Shown: positions 37,297 to 48,347 of the stretch, piece by piece | Layout: each line of letters starts with the position of its first letter | How positions within the stretch are numbered: position 1 is the stretch's first letter | Assembly (NCBI RefSeq): GCF_016906535.1 | Contig: NC_057379.1 | Span: 186,001 to 250,000 of the forward strand | Direction: 5' to 3' | DNA length: 64,000 nt | Origin: Rhizoctonia solani | Lineage: Eukaryota; Basidiomycota; Agaricomycetes; Cantharellales; Ceratobasidiaceae | Program-made: the position numbers and the translations under genes | The notes under the pieces: model-generated | What the model was told of the DNA's origin: nothing | Database searches by the model: none | Seen by the model: the letters and a program-made list of their open reading frames with translations, nothing else

Positions 37297-38621
37297 CCAT
37301 TTTCCGACTCATCCTCAGAGATATGGGCCTCATGGCCAGAGTAGGATTTTGAGGGGCATTGATTGGCATAGTGTCCCCTACCTCCACATGTTGCGCATAT
37401 AATAGGTTTTTTGCCTTTTGAGGAGGCAGAGTCTAAGTCCATAGGGGAAGGACCAGAGTTGCGCGCAGAGGAGGAGGAAGCCTTGGGAGCAGGAGTGGAA
37501 GTGGCAGTGATTGGGTGGTTATCCTTCTTGATAGTTTTGAAGGTAACGTCCATGGTGGTGCCATCATTCCACTTAACAATTGGAACTGCAATCCCTTTGG
37601 CATTCTGGCCAATTTTTTGGAGGACCCCCTTCTTGGCCTTTCCATCCACAATCGCATACACCTGTTCCCCAACAGACAGTTTATCCCTGGGCGCTCCCTG
37701 GGCTGCTGCTGACGTAGAGGTGCTGGATTTGCTTCCAGATTGGTTTGAAGAGGAGGAGGAACCCTTGTGCTGGGCCGCAAACTGCTCTAGGCGCTGATCC
37801 ACCTTAAGGGCCTTCTCTGCAAGAGTTGCAAGAGTGACTGAGGCATCTGCATGGTCATAATCTTGAACCATGAGAGTTTCCTTAATTTTGTGGGACAGGC
37901 CATCATAGAACATGTCCCTAAGAGAGGGGTTGTTGTAACCAAGACCTTGAGAATAGGTCTGGAAGTCCTTGTAATAGTCTTGGACTCCCTTGGTTTGTTT
38001 GAGGGTGCGCAGCTTGGCGCGGAAGTTCTCTGTCCTATTTTGGACATTCCAGCGTGCATTGAATTGCAGCCAGAAGGCATCCAGATTGTGGAGCCAAGAA
38101 ACAGGATTCCCTTTCACAACGTCCTCTTCTAGGTAGGGCTCAAGCCACTCATGGGCCTTGCCATCCAGGCAGGAAATGATAAATGCAATTTGCTCATCCA
38201 CTGTTGAGCCAGGATATGAAATCCTGAGATAATGAGATACAGCAACTCTGAAAGAGATTGCCTTATTTTTGTCTGACCCATTGAATTTGTCTGGCGTCGC
38301 AAGTTTAGGAGCCTTGGTAGCCAAGGCAAGGGAGGAACCAGAAGCAGCAGCAGTGCCTATTTTGGCAATATCAGCCCCAAGTTTAACAATGAGGGCGTCA
38401 AGGTTGGTAATGCTACTATCATGGTTGTTGAGGGTAGCCTGAGTGGCGCCGATATCTGTATGATGGGCAGCCGCTTGTCCTATGACCAGAGAAAGATTCT
38501 GATTCATAGCCAGGAGGAGGTTTTTGATCTCCTGGGCCCACGCAGGTATCTCCTGGATATTGGTGGGGACAGACAGCGCATTGGGATCAGCATGCACATA
38601 GGTAGATGGTTGGGTTGACAT
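37287..38621 (-). CDS. Element A Gag
   Basis: 444 codons starting MSTQPSTYVHADP. The central retrotransposon gag domain includes WLHNLDAFWLQFNARW and YYKDFQTYSQGLGY (about residues 165-225). A Ser-rich linker and one CCHC zinc knuckle (CATCGGRGHYANQC, about residue 410) follow. It forms the virus-like particle and binds element RNA. The frame is fully open. Its end overlaps the -1 frame of pol. Confidence 0.88.
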   Translation of the reverse strand: MSTQPSTYVHADPNALSVPTNIQEIPAWAQEIKNLLLAMNQNLSLVIGQAAAHHTDIGATQATLNNHDSSITNLDALIVKLGADIAKIGTAAASGSSLALATKAPKLATPDKFNGSDKNKAISFRVAVSHYLRISYPGSTVDEQIAFIISCLDGKAHEWLEPYLEEDVVKGNPVSWLHNLDAFWLQFNARWNVQNRTENFRAKLRTLKQTKGVQDYYKDFQTYSQGLGYNNPSLRDMFYDGLSHKIKETLMVQDYDHADASVTLATLAEKALKVDQRLEQFAAQHKGSSSSSNQSGSKSSTSTSAAAQGAPRDKLSVGEQVYAIVDGKAKKGVLQKIGQNAKGIAVPIVKWNDGTTMDVTFKTIKKDNHPITATSTPAPKASSSSARNSGPSPMDLDSASSKGKKPIICATCGGRGHYANQCPSKSYSGHEAHISEDESENGDL

Positions 38622-39053
38622 AGTGGAGAAAAGGGGAATGGGAAGATACTAAGTAATGTCCTTGCTAAATAAGGCAACTTCACTACTAGTTTAGGAAAGA
38701 TGGGAGGCTAGATGATTGGCCCCACTAAGCTCACAGTTTATTCTTTACGCTAATCACTGTCTCAATACCTAGTGTTGAATGCTCCTTACAACTGATCAAC
38801 AAGCCTTGGATGGGCGTGATACAGAGGCAGGTTTTGCACAAGCGGGTCTTTGACTGTCTGTGACGCAGAAGAAGTTGTGGCAGACTTTTGGGTGGACGTT
38901 TGCAATGCTAGCCGTGTAACAATAACCCCCTAGTGCAACAATCACCAGTTTTGACTATTATCTGGCTATGCTGGATCACTGGTTCTTGATGGGTCGTGCC
39001 AGTACTAACACCCTAATAGCCCACAAGGGTTGGTGATGAAGAACTCAACCTAA

Positions 39054-39588
39054 TGTCAGAGCCAACAACTACCACAGGGTAAACCTAACAAGCTATTGCC
39101 TAATATAGGACTTATCAGCAAGTAGGGCCTAACAATGCTCAAGGCAAGGCCAGGAAAGGGTAGGACAAGACCTATATAAAGTAAGAGTGCACTATGCTGT
39201 TAAGACAGCTGGGCAAAGGACCTTTGACAGGGACTGGTATGCTCTCAGGCAATACTCTTAAGTGTATGTCTTAGGGTAGTAGTGTTGGATGGGGATAAGA
39301 GGTCAAGTTCTGAGGCTTAAGGCTCTCAGAACCCTCCTTATATATTCACAGAGAAGGGGAAGAGTAATTACATGTACAAACATCATACAAAGATAAGGTC
39401 ACATGACCAGAGATAAGAAAACAAGATCACATGACTAAAGGTCATGTGATGAGATTACATAATAAGCGCTCAGCGCCTAAATAGCATAAAGATGCATATA
39501 TCCATAAATCTTCATGAAAATAGCGCATATATTCACTATTTCTTCGACTTAGTGGATTTTAAGGTGGTCACGCCTCTAGGGCATGACA
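39054..39588 (-). repeat. 5' LTR of element A
   Basis: 535 bp, nearly identical to the left copy. On the minus strand the sequence just inside the LTR (TTAGGTTGAGTTC) does not begin TGG, so no ordinary tRNA primer-binding site is evident. Confidence 0.92.
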
Positions 39589-39823
39589 ATAACCAATAAG
39601 AACCCCAATCCGCAGTTGGCCTTACTCATGCATACGTGTCATAGTGATGTCATCAGGTGGAGGTGGCTATGTATGCTGAGGTAAGCGCGGATGGGGACGT
39701 GGCTTGGCGCTTAGTGTATGATATAAGCGCCGAAGTCATGTGATCAAAAATGTTGTCCGTTAGCCTTCATTTAAATTCGAGAAAATGGGAATAAATTCCC
39801 TGGTATTGACTGTGTCTACAACA
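39589..39823 (-). repeat. Second piece of the element B 3' LTR
   Basis: Continues the family B LTR interrupted at 33197 and ends TGTGTCTACAACA. It starts with the ATAAC duplication made by element A. Together the two pieces match the right LTR over 562 positions. Confidence 0.9.
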
Positions 39824-39868
39824 CTGCCCCCCCTCTAAGGGCCTTGGCAGCACCAAGGGCCTTCTTTT

Positions 39869-42800
39869 TCATTTCCTTTTCAAATTTTCTAGGATTTTTT
39901 CGGCATTTTTGAGGTTCTCCCTTGGTTCCCAGGTATTCTCCTCTGATCCGTAGCCTTTCCATTTTACCCTGAAAAACCACTTCCCGTTCCTTTCTTCCAT
40001 GTCTGTGATCCCTTCAACCTTGTATTCTTCCTCTCCGTCCACGGTGACAGGTGGTGGCCGGTTCTCAAAGTTGCGCTTTTTGTCCCTTTTGACTTTTGAC
40101 AGAAGACCCACGTAGAAAACATTGTGGATTCTCATTGTTGGCGGGAGTTCTAGGCGGTATGCTCTGTTGGAGATTCTCTTGGTTACTTTGAAGGGGCCTA
40201 GGCGTTGTTCAGTCAGCTTTGGACTCAGGGTCTTTAGCTTCATGTTTTTGGCGTCTAGCCAGGCTTCTTCCCCGATTTCAAACTTGAGTGGTTCTCCTAC
40301 TTCCCTGGCCACCATGCGTGTCTTTGATTGCCAGAGTGCCACCTCTATTTCCTGCCATTGCAATTCCATCTGGGTTGCTAGATCATCTGCCTCAGGGACG
40401 TCTGTTGGGACGTTACTTGGAGTCAAGGAAGGTTCCCATCTGTATAGTGCCTTAAAAGGGGATTTGCCTGTTGAGCTATGTACCGCGTTGTTGTAGGCAA
40501 ATTCCGCCATTGGTAACCACTTGACCCAGTCTTTCTGGTTTACCCCTGAGTAGGCCCGTAAGAAGTGTTTGACTGTGGGATTTACACGTTCCGTCTGCCC
40601 GTCACTTTGAGGATGATAGGCCAAGGAGAAGTGGGGGTCTATTCCCAGGCGTTGGTACAGGGCCTTCAGGAATTTGTTATTGAAGACCCGTCCGCGGTCC
40701 AATACTGTCTTCTCAGGCATGCCGTAGCGTTTCCATACATGGCGCAGGAATAGGTCTGCTAACTCCAGAGCTTTGAGCTTCTTGGAACACTCTACCAGGA
40801 TTACGTATTTGGTAAAGCTATCCACAATGACCAGGATAGAGTCACTATTTCCGTCCTTGGGCAGGTCTACTATCATGTCATATGACACATGTTGCCACGG
40901 GCGTGATGGAAGTTCTAGAGGCTGTGGCGGGATAGGCCCGTACTTGGGTTTCCTGATCCGTTGGCATGTTTTGCAAGAATCAACATGCCAGTATGTGTCA
41001 GCTTGGATGCCAGGCCAGTAGTAGTTCCTGGATACCAGTTCTAGGGTCCGTTGCCTGCCCGGGTGACCAGCTAGAGGGCTGTTGTGGAATATGCAAAGTA
41101 GATCCGTTCTCAATGTTCCAACGTCCGGTACCACAATTCTCCCTTGGTAAAATAGCAAGCCTGCTTCCATTTTGTAATCCTTAAATGCCCGTTTGATAGA
41201 GGGCAGGGCTTTTGACTCATTTTGGAGGAATTGTAGGATCTCCTCCAGGGACTTGTCTTGGTCTAGGGATAGTTTGATCTGGCGTTGTAGTTCCTTTTCT
41301 GGCGTAACTAGGGCAAGGTTGGCAAAAACAGGGTCTGGCAGCATGGTCTGATCAGCAGGGGGGATGTCAGCGTGGTTGGAGCAGTGGGATAAGGCGTCTG
41401 GTTTGCCGGATTGCTTGCCGGGTTGGTACACAATTTGGAAGTTATATCTGGCAAGTAGTAGGTGCCAACGTGCGTGACAACGGTTGAAGGTGCGGGATTC
41501 TTTCCAGTACTCTAGGTTGCAATGATTGGTGAACACGGTGATAGGGTGGAGGGTCCCTTCCAGGAAGATGCGCCAGTACTCAAAGGAGCGGATGATTGCT
41601 AGAAGCTCCTTATTGTGTGTATTGTAATTCTGCTCGGCGCCCTTGAATGATTCAGACAAGAATCCTAGTGGGTGTAGACGGCCATCTTCCTGTTGTTGAC
41701 TGAGTATGGACCCTAGGGCTGCGCCGGAGGCATCCGTTTCCAGGAAGTAGGGTTTTGACGGGTTGGCGTGACAAAGAACTGGGGCGTTGGTGATAGCATC
41801 TTTCAATCCCTGGAAGGCCTCCTGTTCCTTGATGTCCCATTTCCACGGCGTGTCCTTTTTAACTAGGTTATGTAACGGCCTAGCCACATGGCTGAAGTTG
41901 GCAACAAAACAACAAAGGAAGTTGGCAAATCCTAGGAATGATTGGACCTCTTTGACTTTAGTTGGTACTGGCCATTCTTGTACTGCCTGGATTTTGAGCT
42001 TATCCAGACTGAAACCCTTATCTGAAACAATGATTCCCAGATATTCTACAGAGGTGACGTGGAACATGCATTTCAATGCTTTGCAGAACAGCTGGTTATC
42101 CATTAGCCGCTTCAAGACTTTGTGAACATGCTCCGTATGAGATGCGTCATCCTTGGAGTAAATCAGGATGTCATCAAGGTAGATGATGACGCATACGTCC
42201 AGTAAGTCTTTGAACAGTTCATTCATGAAATGCTGGAAGGCGGCAGGGGCATTTGTCAGGCCAAAGGTCATGACCAGGGACTCGTAGAGACCGTACTTGG
42301 TTTGGAACGCTGTTTTCCATTTGTCACCTTCCTTAACGCGGACATTGTTGTAACCCCATCTCAGGTCTAGCTTGGTGAAGACCTTGGCGCCGCGGAGCTG
42401 GGCCATGAGGTCATCTGGACGGGGTAATGGATATATGTTCTTTTTTGTCCGGTTGTTTAATCAACAGTAGTCAACAACCAGTTGGCGGGAACCATCTTTT
42501 TTGGGAACAAACATTACAGGGGAGCTAATTGATGATTTGCTGGGACAGATCTTCCCAGCCTTGAGCTTGTCCCTGAGCCAGTCCTTAAGTGTGGCAGACT
42601 TGGCATTGGTCATGCTGTATAAGGGCAAGTTCAAGGGGCCTTCTTCCGTAAGTTCTATACCAATATTGTAATGCCTGTGGGGGGGAAGCTTGTTGAATTC
42701 TTCTTCCCCAAATACCTTGGCATACTGATGGTATTCAGGGGGTACTCCTTCAAGAGGGTTCTTATCAGCTTCCTCCTCTTTGGCAATAGCAGCGTGTTCC

Positions 42801-43251
42801 GGTGGTGTGTGGGGGAAGGAGAGTGTGCGTCGGTTCCAATTGATTTCCGGGTTATGGGCGTCTAGCCACTTCAATCCCAAGATAGCGGCGTGAGACCCTG
42901 TATTGCAAATCAGGAAGGTCTCAGTCATTTGTTTGCCATCTAAGGAGAAGGTTAGAGTGGCCTTCTTCCAGATTTTACCAGCTTGGGGGCTTGACCCATC
43001 AAGCATTGTGACAGTGCGGGGTGTAGGGAGGTCAATGAGTGGAAGGCGGAGTGATTCCGCGGTGTGAGGGTGCATGAAAGAGGATGTGGCGCCTGAATCA
43101 ATCAGGACTTCTAATGGTTCCGCTTTTTTCTCTGGTTTGATTGGAATAGTGAACAGGGGTTGATTTCTATGTGAAGTGGATATATTACATAATTCCAAGA
43201 CAAAACCAGAGTCCTTGGGGTCCTTGCGCGCGGCAGCAGGTACCCTTACTC
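39869..43251 (-). pseudogene. Element B pol (protease-RT-RNase H-integrase-chromodomain), one stop
   Basis: The frame begins at the -1 frameshift site before the gag stop. Protease carries LIDSGATSSF. RT has the catalytic KLDLRWGYN and VIIYLDDILIY. RNase H (ETDASGAALGSIL, FTNHCNLEYW), integrase zinc finger (HNSPLAGHPG, CKTC), core (SYDMIVDLP, LDRGRVF, DGQTERVN) and a C-terminal chromodomain (RVKWKGYGSEENTWEP) follow. The only break is TGA at 42461-42463, next to a TGT at 42464-42466, in the RT motif where relatives have two Arg codons. Both changes fit CpG-to-TpG. The 846-codon block downstream of the stop is open. Confidence 0.9.
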
Positions 43252-43258
43252 TTTTCCC
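43252..43258 (-). promoter_or_regulatory. Putative -1 ribosomal frameshift heptamer (element B)
   Basis: On the minus strand the gag codons TCG GGA AAA GAG TAA contain G-GGA-AAA in the correct X-XXY-YYZ phase, two codons before the stop. Slipping back one base enters the pol frame, which is open from there into the protease. Element C has the same heptamer at the same place. Confidence 0.7.
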
Positions 43259-43905
43259 GATTGGTACTTGGAGTCTTTGCCTATTTTGGCGGTTTCCTTG
43301 GCTTTCCCCTTATCCTCCTTTGGGGTAGCCTTCCATCCGGTCCGGCACTCGGCAAATCTATGCCCTGGTTTACCGCATTTGACACAGAGGCCCTCTGTGT
43401 GACGGCGATTGCGTTCCTCCTCCAAGATGTAGTTGGGATTGGAAGAGAGGGGACCGGTTTTGGTGGCCTGTTGGCCGGTACTTGCCCCCCTGTTGGGGGT
43501 AGCAGAAGATTTGCCAGGCTTATTACCCTGTTGCGGGTGGCTGGCTCTTTCTTTGCAGAGGGCGTTGTCAATTATGAGGGCGGCATCTTGTACCTCCCTC
43601 AGGGTTTGGGGTTGCCTCTCCCTTGTGGCTATCTGTCTCCGGACCTCCCAGTGTAGTCCACGCGCAAACTGGCCGCAAAGTGCAGCGTCGTTCCAGTCAA
43701 GTTCCATTTGCAGCGTGCGGAACTTAGTGATATATTTGGCACAAGTGCCGGTCTGGGTGAGGGAAGTAATTTTCCGCTCCGCTGCTCTAGTTGCGTCTGG
43801 GTTGCCAAAGGCGGCCAGGAATTTGATCTTGAACTCATCCACGGTCTGGATGAGCGCGCGATGGGACCCTAACTGGTCCAGGTGGGGATGGGCCCAGGCC
43901 CCTGC

Positions 43906-44443
43906 TGTCATGCCCTAGAGGCGTGACCACCTTAAAATCCACTAAGTCGAAGAAATAGTGAATATATGCGCTATTTTCATGAAGATTTATGGATATATGC
44001 ATCTTTATGCTATTTAGGCGCTGAGCGCTTATTATGTAATCTCATCACATGACCTTTAGTCATGTGATCTTGTTTTCTTATCTCTGGTCATGTGACCTTA
44101 TCTTTGTTATGATGTTTGTACATGTAATTACTCTTCCCCTTCTCTGTGAATATATAAGGAGGGTTCTGAGAGCCTTAAGCCTCAGAACTTGACCTCTTAT
44201 CCCCATCCCACATCTACTACCCTAAGACATACACTTAAGAGTATTGCCTGAGAGCATACCAGTCCCTGTCAAAGGTTCCTTGCCCTGCTATCTTTATAGC
44301 ATTAGTGCACTTTACTATATTGGTCTTGTCCAAACCCTTATCTGGCAATTGCCTTGAGCATTGTTGGATCCCACTAGCTGATAAGTCCTATATTAGGCAA
44401 TAGCTTGTTGGGCTTTACCTTGTGGTAGTTGTTGGCTCTGACA
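43906..44443 (+). mobile_element. Solo LTR, family A, plus orientation, inside element B gag
   Basis: 538 bp, TGTCATGCCC to GGCTCTGACA, the reverse complement of the element A LTR orientation. The 5-bp duplication CCTGC is present on both sides (43901-43905 and 44444-44448). It is clearly more diverged from the element A LTRs than those are from each other, so it is an older insertion of the same family. Confidence 0.92.
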
Positions 44444-45632
44444 CCTGCTGCTTCCTCCATGTTCATGAGGAGGAAGCTGAGGACCTCCAGGTCCAAGGGA
44501 AACTGCCTCTGGTTGAGGCGAATCCAGGCCATCATGCGTGTTAGCCATTGTTTGGCCTCTGACCCTATTTTGCCTTTGAAGGCATCCGGGTGGCCCACCT
44601 TTACAGTGGAGGGGACTGGAGGCTGCGCCAAGGTGACAATAGGCGCTGGTGGAGGTCCTTGGGGGGCTGGAGCCGGTCCCGGAGGGAAGGAGGAGGCAGG
44701 GTATGGGTTGAATAATGAGAGGGGGTTGCGCCTGGGGGCCCCTGTGGAGATGATAGGGGCTGGGGCCCCAAGGAATGGTTGAGCCTTTCCAATAGGCTTG
44801 GCTTTGGGCGCGGCCCTGGGAGTTTCCTCAACCGCTGGGGGTTTTTGTTCTTCTGGGGTGTGGGGGCCCCAGGCGTGCTGGAGTTGGGCCAACCCATCCT
44901 TGACAACATCAACGGTTTGCAAGATATTCTTGACATTGGTCCAAACCTCTTGGCTAATTTTGGTTTGTTCCAAGAGGGTCCGCTTGATGCGGTCAACCTG
45001 GGATTGGAGTCCCCAGAGGAGGCGGATAACCCGCTCAAGGGATACTTTGCCAAGCTCAGGGGAGGCTGGCGGAAGGAAGGGTTCCAACTGTCCCTGATCA
45101 ACAGGGGAGCGGGCTCGAGAGGGTGGCCGGGAACAGGTTGCCATTGAGTGTGTGGGGTAAGACCGGCCAGCGTGGGTGGATGCCCGGGAGGAAGAACAAG
45201 GGGGGGTGCGGGAGGTAATGGTGGAGAGTGGGATAGGGACTAGTAGGTGCCTATATCAGGACTTATGAGCGCTTGATTACTTGATTGCTAAGACCTTGCG
45301 TCAAACAACCTAGCGTTGAACAGTAGGAATTACTAATCACAGCCGTGGACGGGCATGATGTAGAACCCAATTTCTGCAAGCGGGTGTATTGGCTGTCTAG
45401 GTCTGCTGGTAAAAGGTGCGGCGACCGGAGGTATGCGGGCAATAGGGAATTCCTGCCTTATAGCAATTTGGTACTAGGAGGGGATGATGCTGGTTTGATT
45501 ATTAACAGCAAAAGGCAATCCCAATCTCCGGTATTTCCCTCGTGCTAGTACAGGGTTCCTTCTTGTTGTTGAACTAAGTGAGGTAGGTGCTGGTGGGCAC
45601 GGTTTGCAACCAACTTAAGGTTGATTACCTAG

Positions 45633-46194
45633 TGTCCTAGACGTCTGTAAGGACGTCAAGGGCGCGGGCGCTTGTGGCCGTGTGGATGTACAGTAAGTAC
45701 CGCTTAAGGCGGCAAGGTCTACCCTACGACGTCTAACTACTAAACTACAACGACCACGCGCTGTATGGCGGCGGTGAACTACGTATGTACAGTGAGACCA
45801 ACGCTTAAGGCGTGTAACTAAGTATTTACTGGGCTGTAAGGCCCTTGTACAATGGGTAGATGCGACAAGAGGTAATTGACCTGGGTGTTACCATGGTTGG
45901 TTGGCCTCCTTATATATTACAAGGGTGAACTAATTACAAATACAATATATGCAAATACCATAACCAATAAGAACCCCAATCCGCAGTTGGCCTTACTCAT
46001 GCATACGTGTCATAGTGATGTCATCAGGTGGAGGTGGCTATGTATGCTGAGGTAAGCGCGGATGGGGACGTGGCTTGGCGCTTAGTGTATGATATAAGCA
46101 CCAAAGTCACGTGATCAAAAATGTTGTCCGTTAGCCTTTGTTTAAATTCGAGAAAAAGGGAATAAATTCCCTGGTATCAACTGTGTCTACAACA
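45633..46194 (-). repeat. 5' LTR of element B
   Basis: 562 bp, TGTCCTAGACGTC to TGTGTCTACAACA. Followed by the GTCAT duplication. The minus-strand sequence inside it (CTAGGTAATCAACC) shows no TGG-type primer site. Confidence 0.93.
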
Positions 46195-46202
46195 GTCATA
46201 AA

Positions 46203-46273
46203 CAGAGGAAAATAGAACTAGCCGGAATTGAACCAGCTTGACCACTAAGCCATAGAGCCCTATTATTCCTCTG
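46203..46273 (-). other. tRNA-like hairpin relic with A-box and B-box
   Basis: On the minus strand an A-box-like TGGCTTAGTGGT (46241-46252) and a perfect B-box GGTTCAATTCC (46224-46234) lie only 6 nt apart, so the anticodon arm is missing. The segment is enclosed by an almost perfect 13-bp inverted repeat (CAGAGGAAAATAG at 46203-46215 against CTATTATTCCTCTG at 46260-46273). It is not a functional tRNA. It could be a SINE or tRNA-derived fragment. Confidence 0.4.
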
Positions 46274-46712
46274 CTGACAACCCATGATTACACCTGCTAC
46301 CCCCCAAATTTGGGCTTGGGCCAGCATGCAACCTGTCATAACCTCCTTAACTATACCATTGGATTTGCCTGATTTTTCTAATATTTTTACTATTTTTTAC
46401 AGACTCAATATCTTTACTTTTTAAATCACGTGATCTTGGTGCTTATTATGCCAAGATGCTGCACTGAGATGCTGTGCCAAGGGCGCTTAGGGGAAATCCA
46501 TGCTTCTGCGCAGCCCACAGCAAGCTTCTCATTTCACACATGTACTTCTTTTCACACGTGCACAGACCATGTAGATAGTGCGCGTACTTCTATATATGGC
46601 AGGAAAATTGCTTGGAAACCCCAAGTTGATTTTACCTTGTCTCATATTCATTGAGGAGGATAGTCCAGCCAGCTAAGTAGCTGGCCCCCACCATTTCTCA
46701 GATGTTAACCCC

Positions 46713-47851
46713 TGTTGTACGCCAACTGTAAGGTTGGGTACACGCTAGTGGGCGGGCGCTTAAGGCTGTACTACTACAAGCAACTTATGTAATCTAATCT
46801 ACTAGGCTATACTAATACCGCGTAAGGCGGTCTACTGCTAACTACTAGCAATGGGGGCCTTAGGCCTGGGAGGTGTGATGAGTGTAATAAGGGGGTTAAC
46901 ATCTGAGAACTGGTGGGGGCTGGCTACTTAGCTGGCTGGGTGATCCTCCTCAATGAGTATGAGACAAGGTAAAATCAACTTGGGGTCTCCAAGCAATTTC
47001 CCTGCTGTATATATAGACAAAACTACTAAATACATGTGGTCTGTGCATGTGTGAATAGAAGACTACATGTGAAAAGAGAAGTGTGCTGCAGGCTGTGCAG
47101 AAGCGTGGATTTCTCCTAAGCGCTGTTGTAGACACAATAGATACCAGGGAATTTATTCCCATTTTCTCGAATTTAAACGAAGGCAAACGAACAACATTTT
47201 CAATCACGTGACTTCGGCGCTTATATCATATGCTAAGCGCCAAGCCATGTCCCCATCCGCGCTTACCTCAGCACACATAGCCACCTCCACCTGATGACAT
47301 CACTATGACACGTCAGTGACACGTATGCATGAGTAAGACCAACTGCGGAGCAGGGTTCTTATTGGATCACATATTGGATATAACGTATTTGTAATTAGTC
47401 ACTCTATAGAATATATAAGGAGGCCAACCAACCATGGTAACACCCAGGTTGATTACCTCTTGTTGCATCCCCACTTGTACAAGGCCTTACAGCCAGATCA
47501 CTAAGTAGCACCACCAACGCCTTAAGCATCATTTCCACTGTACATACGTAGTTTGCCATTGCCCATAAGGCCTTGGTCACCGTAGTTTAGTAGTTAGACG
47601 TCATAGGGTAGACCTTGCCGCCTTAAGCAGTACTTACTGTACATCCACATGGCCACAAGCGCCCGCGCCCTTGACGTCCTTACAGACGTCTAGGACAAGC
47701 GCCCTTGGCACGGCATCTCAGCGCAGCATCTTGGCATAGTAAGCGCCAAGATCACGTGATCCAAAAGGTAAAGCTAATGAGTTTGTAAAAAATGGTAGAA
47801 ATATCAGAAAAATTGGGCAAATCCAATGGTATAAGTTAGGAGGTTGTAACA
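46713..47851 (-). mobile_element. Solo LTR, family C, minus orientation, nested
   Basis: Starts TGTTGTACGCCAACTG, ends AGGAGGTTGTAACA, with the duplication ACCCC on both sides (46708-46712 and 47852-47856). It sits inside the plus-oriented C LTR and is itself split by a B LTR at 47124-47697. Confidence 0.9.
47124..47697 (+). mobile_element. Solo LTR, family B, opposite to element B, nested at third level
   Basis: 574 bp from TGTTGTAGACACA to GACGTCTAGGACA. The duplication AGCGC is present on both sides (47119-47123 and 47698-47702). Its orientation is opposite to the full B element's forward reading of TGTCCTAG. The three-level nest here has all three duplications perfect. Confidence 0.9.
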
Positions 47852-48075
47852 ACCCCCAACTTAACTCACCACACCTCCAGGCCTAAGGCCCCATTGTCAG
47901 TAGTATAGAAGTAGCAAGTTGCCTTACGCAACTATAGTATAGCCTGCTAGGTAGATTACATATGTCTTGCTTGTAGTAGTACGGCCTTAAGCACCTGCCT
48001 CCACCAGTGTGTACCCACCTTACAGTGGTGTACAACACAACCACTTGTACTGGTCATGTGACCATGTCCAGGACA

Positions 48076-48347
48076 CAACCAACCATGGTAACACCCAGGT
48101 CAATTACCTCTTGTTGCATCCCCATCACTGTACAAGGCCTTAAGCCAGAAACCACTTAGATACATGCCTTAAGCATTGGACTCACTGTACATATGTAGCT
48201 CACCACTGCCTTATAGCATGTGGATGTTGTAGATAGTTAGCTTGTTGCTGTAGGTAGCACCAACACTGCCTTAAGTGGTTTTCTTATTTTAGTCCATACA
48301 GCCACAAGTGCCCACTGCCTCAATGCCCCTTAAGGACATCTAGGACA
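48076..48347 (+). mobile_element. Truncated family B LTR (TGTTGTAG-type orientation)
   Basis: Matches the B LTR from CAACCAACCATGG to the terminal TCTAGGACA. The other half is missing or replaced by unrelated sequence before 48076. It is followed by CATGC and the inverted half of a C LTR, and appears to be one product of the inversion described in the findings. Confidence 0.75.

Larger units (their letters stand above)
33198..39588 (-). mobile_element. Ty3/gypsy chromovirus, family A (full element)
   Basis: Two LTRs (33198-33733 and 39054-39588) start TGTCA and end TGACA. They differ by one C/T change and one 1-nt indel in about 535 bp. The 5-bp duplication ATAAC flanks the element (33193-33197 and 39589-39593), and removing the element rejoins an intact family B LTR. 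Gag and pol are on the minus strand. The near-identity of the LTRs makes this the youngest full element here. Confidence 0.95.
43246..45144 (-). pseudogene. Element B gag, split by a solo LTR
   Basis: The N-terminal half (45144-44449, MATCSRPPSRARSP..., Pro/Ala-rich linker, HPDAFKGKIGSEAKQWL) and the C-terminal half (43905-43246, LIQTVDEFKIKFLAAFGNPD, then zinc knuckle CVKCGKPGHRFAEC) are separated by the solo A LTR. The insertion plus one duplication copy is 543 nt, a multiple of three, and both halves share one frame, so the gag was intact before the hit. The gag ends ...YQSGKE at TAA 43246-43248. Confidence 0.88.
32866..46194 (-). mobile_element. Ty3/gypsy chromovirus, family B (full element with nested inserts)
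   Basis: The element is bounded by 562-bp LTRs. The right LTR (5' LTR, 45633-46194) is continuous. The left LTR (3' LTR) is 32866-33197 plus 39589-39823, split by element A. The host duplication is GTCAT on both sides (32861-32865 and 46195-46199). Gag and pol lie on the minus strand. A G-rich polypurine tract (GGGGGGG, about 39824-39835 on the minus strand) adjoins the 3' LTR. Beside the left LTR lies a 24-nt relic of another C LTR start (32836-32859). Element A and a solo A LTR were inserted later. LTR divergence (16 of 562 positions) is almost purely CpG transition. Confidence 0.93.
46334..48037 (+). mobile_element. Solo LTR, family C, plus orientation (host of two nested LTRs)
   Basis: The LTR pieces 46334-46712 and 47857-48037 start TGTCATAACCTCC and end GTGGTGTACAACA. 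The duplication CAACC stands on both outer sides (46329-46333 and 48038-48042). It is split by the next entry. Confidence 0.88.

Noticed and set aside
37287..37310. Search for a GGGAAAA-type slippery site at the element A gag end
   Set aside because: The closest string, TCG GAA AAT, does not satisfy the X-XXY-YYZ rule, so I do not claim programmed frameshifting for family A.
46203..46273. Calling the hairpin a tRNA gene
   Set aside because: The A- and B-boxes are too close, there is no anticodon arm, and the acceptor strands next to the boxes do not pair properly.
46950..47207. Short frames of 60-110 codons repeated within LTRs (also near 32205, 46430, 49029, 50024, 55286)
   Set aside because: They recur only because the LTR sequence recurs. 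They are not conserved as proteins and are broken at CpG sites.
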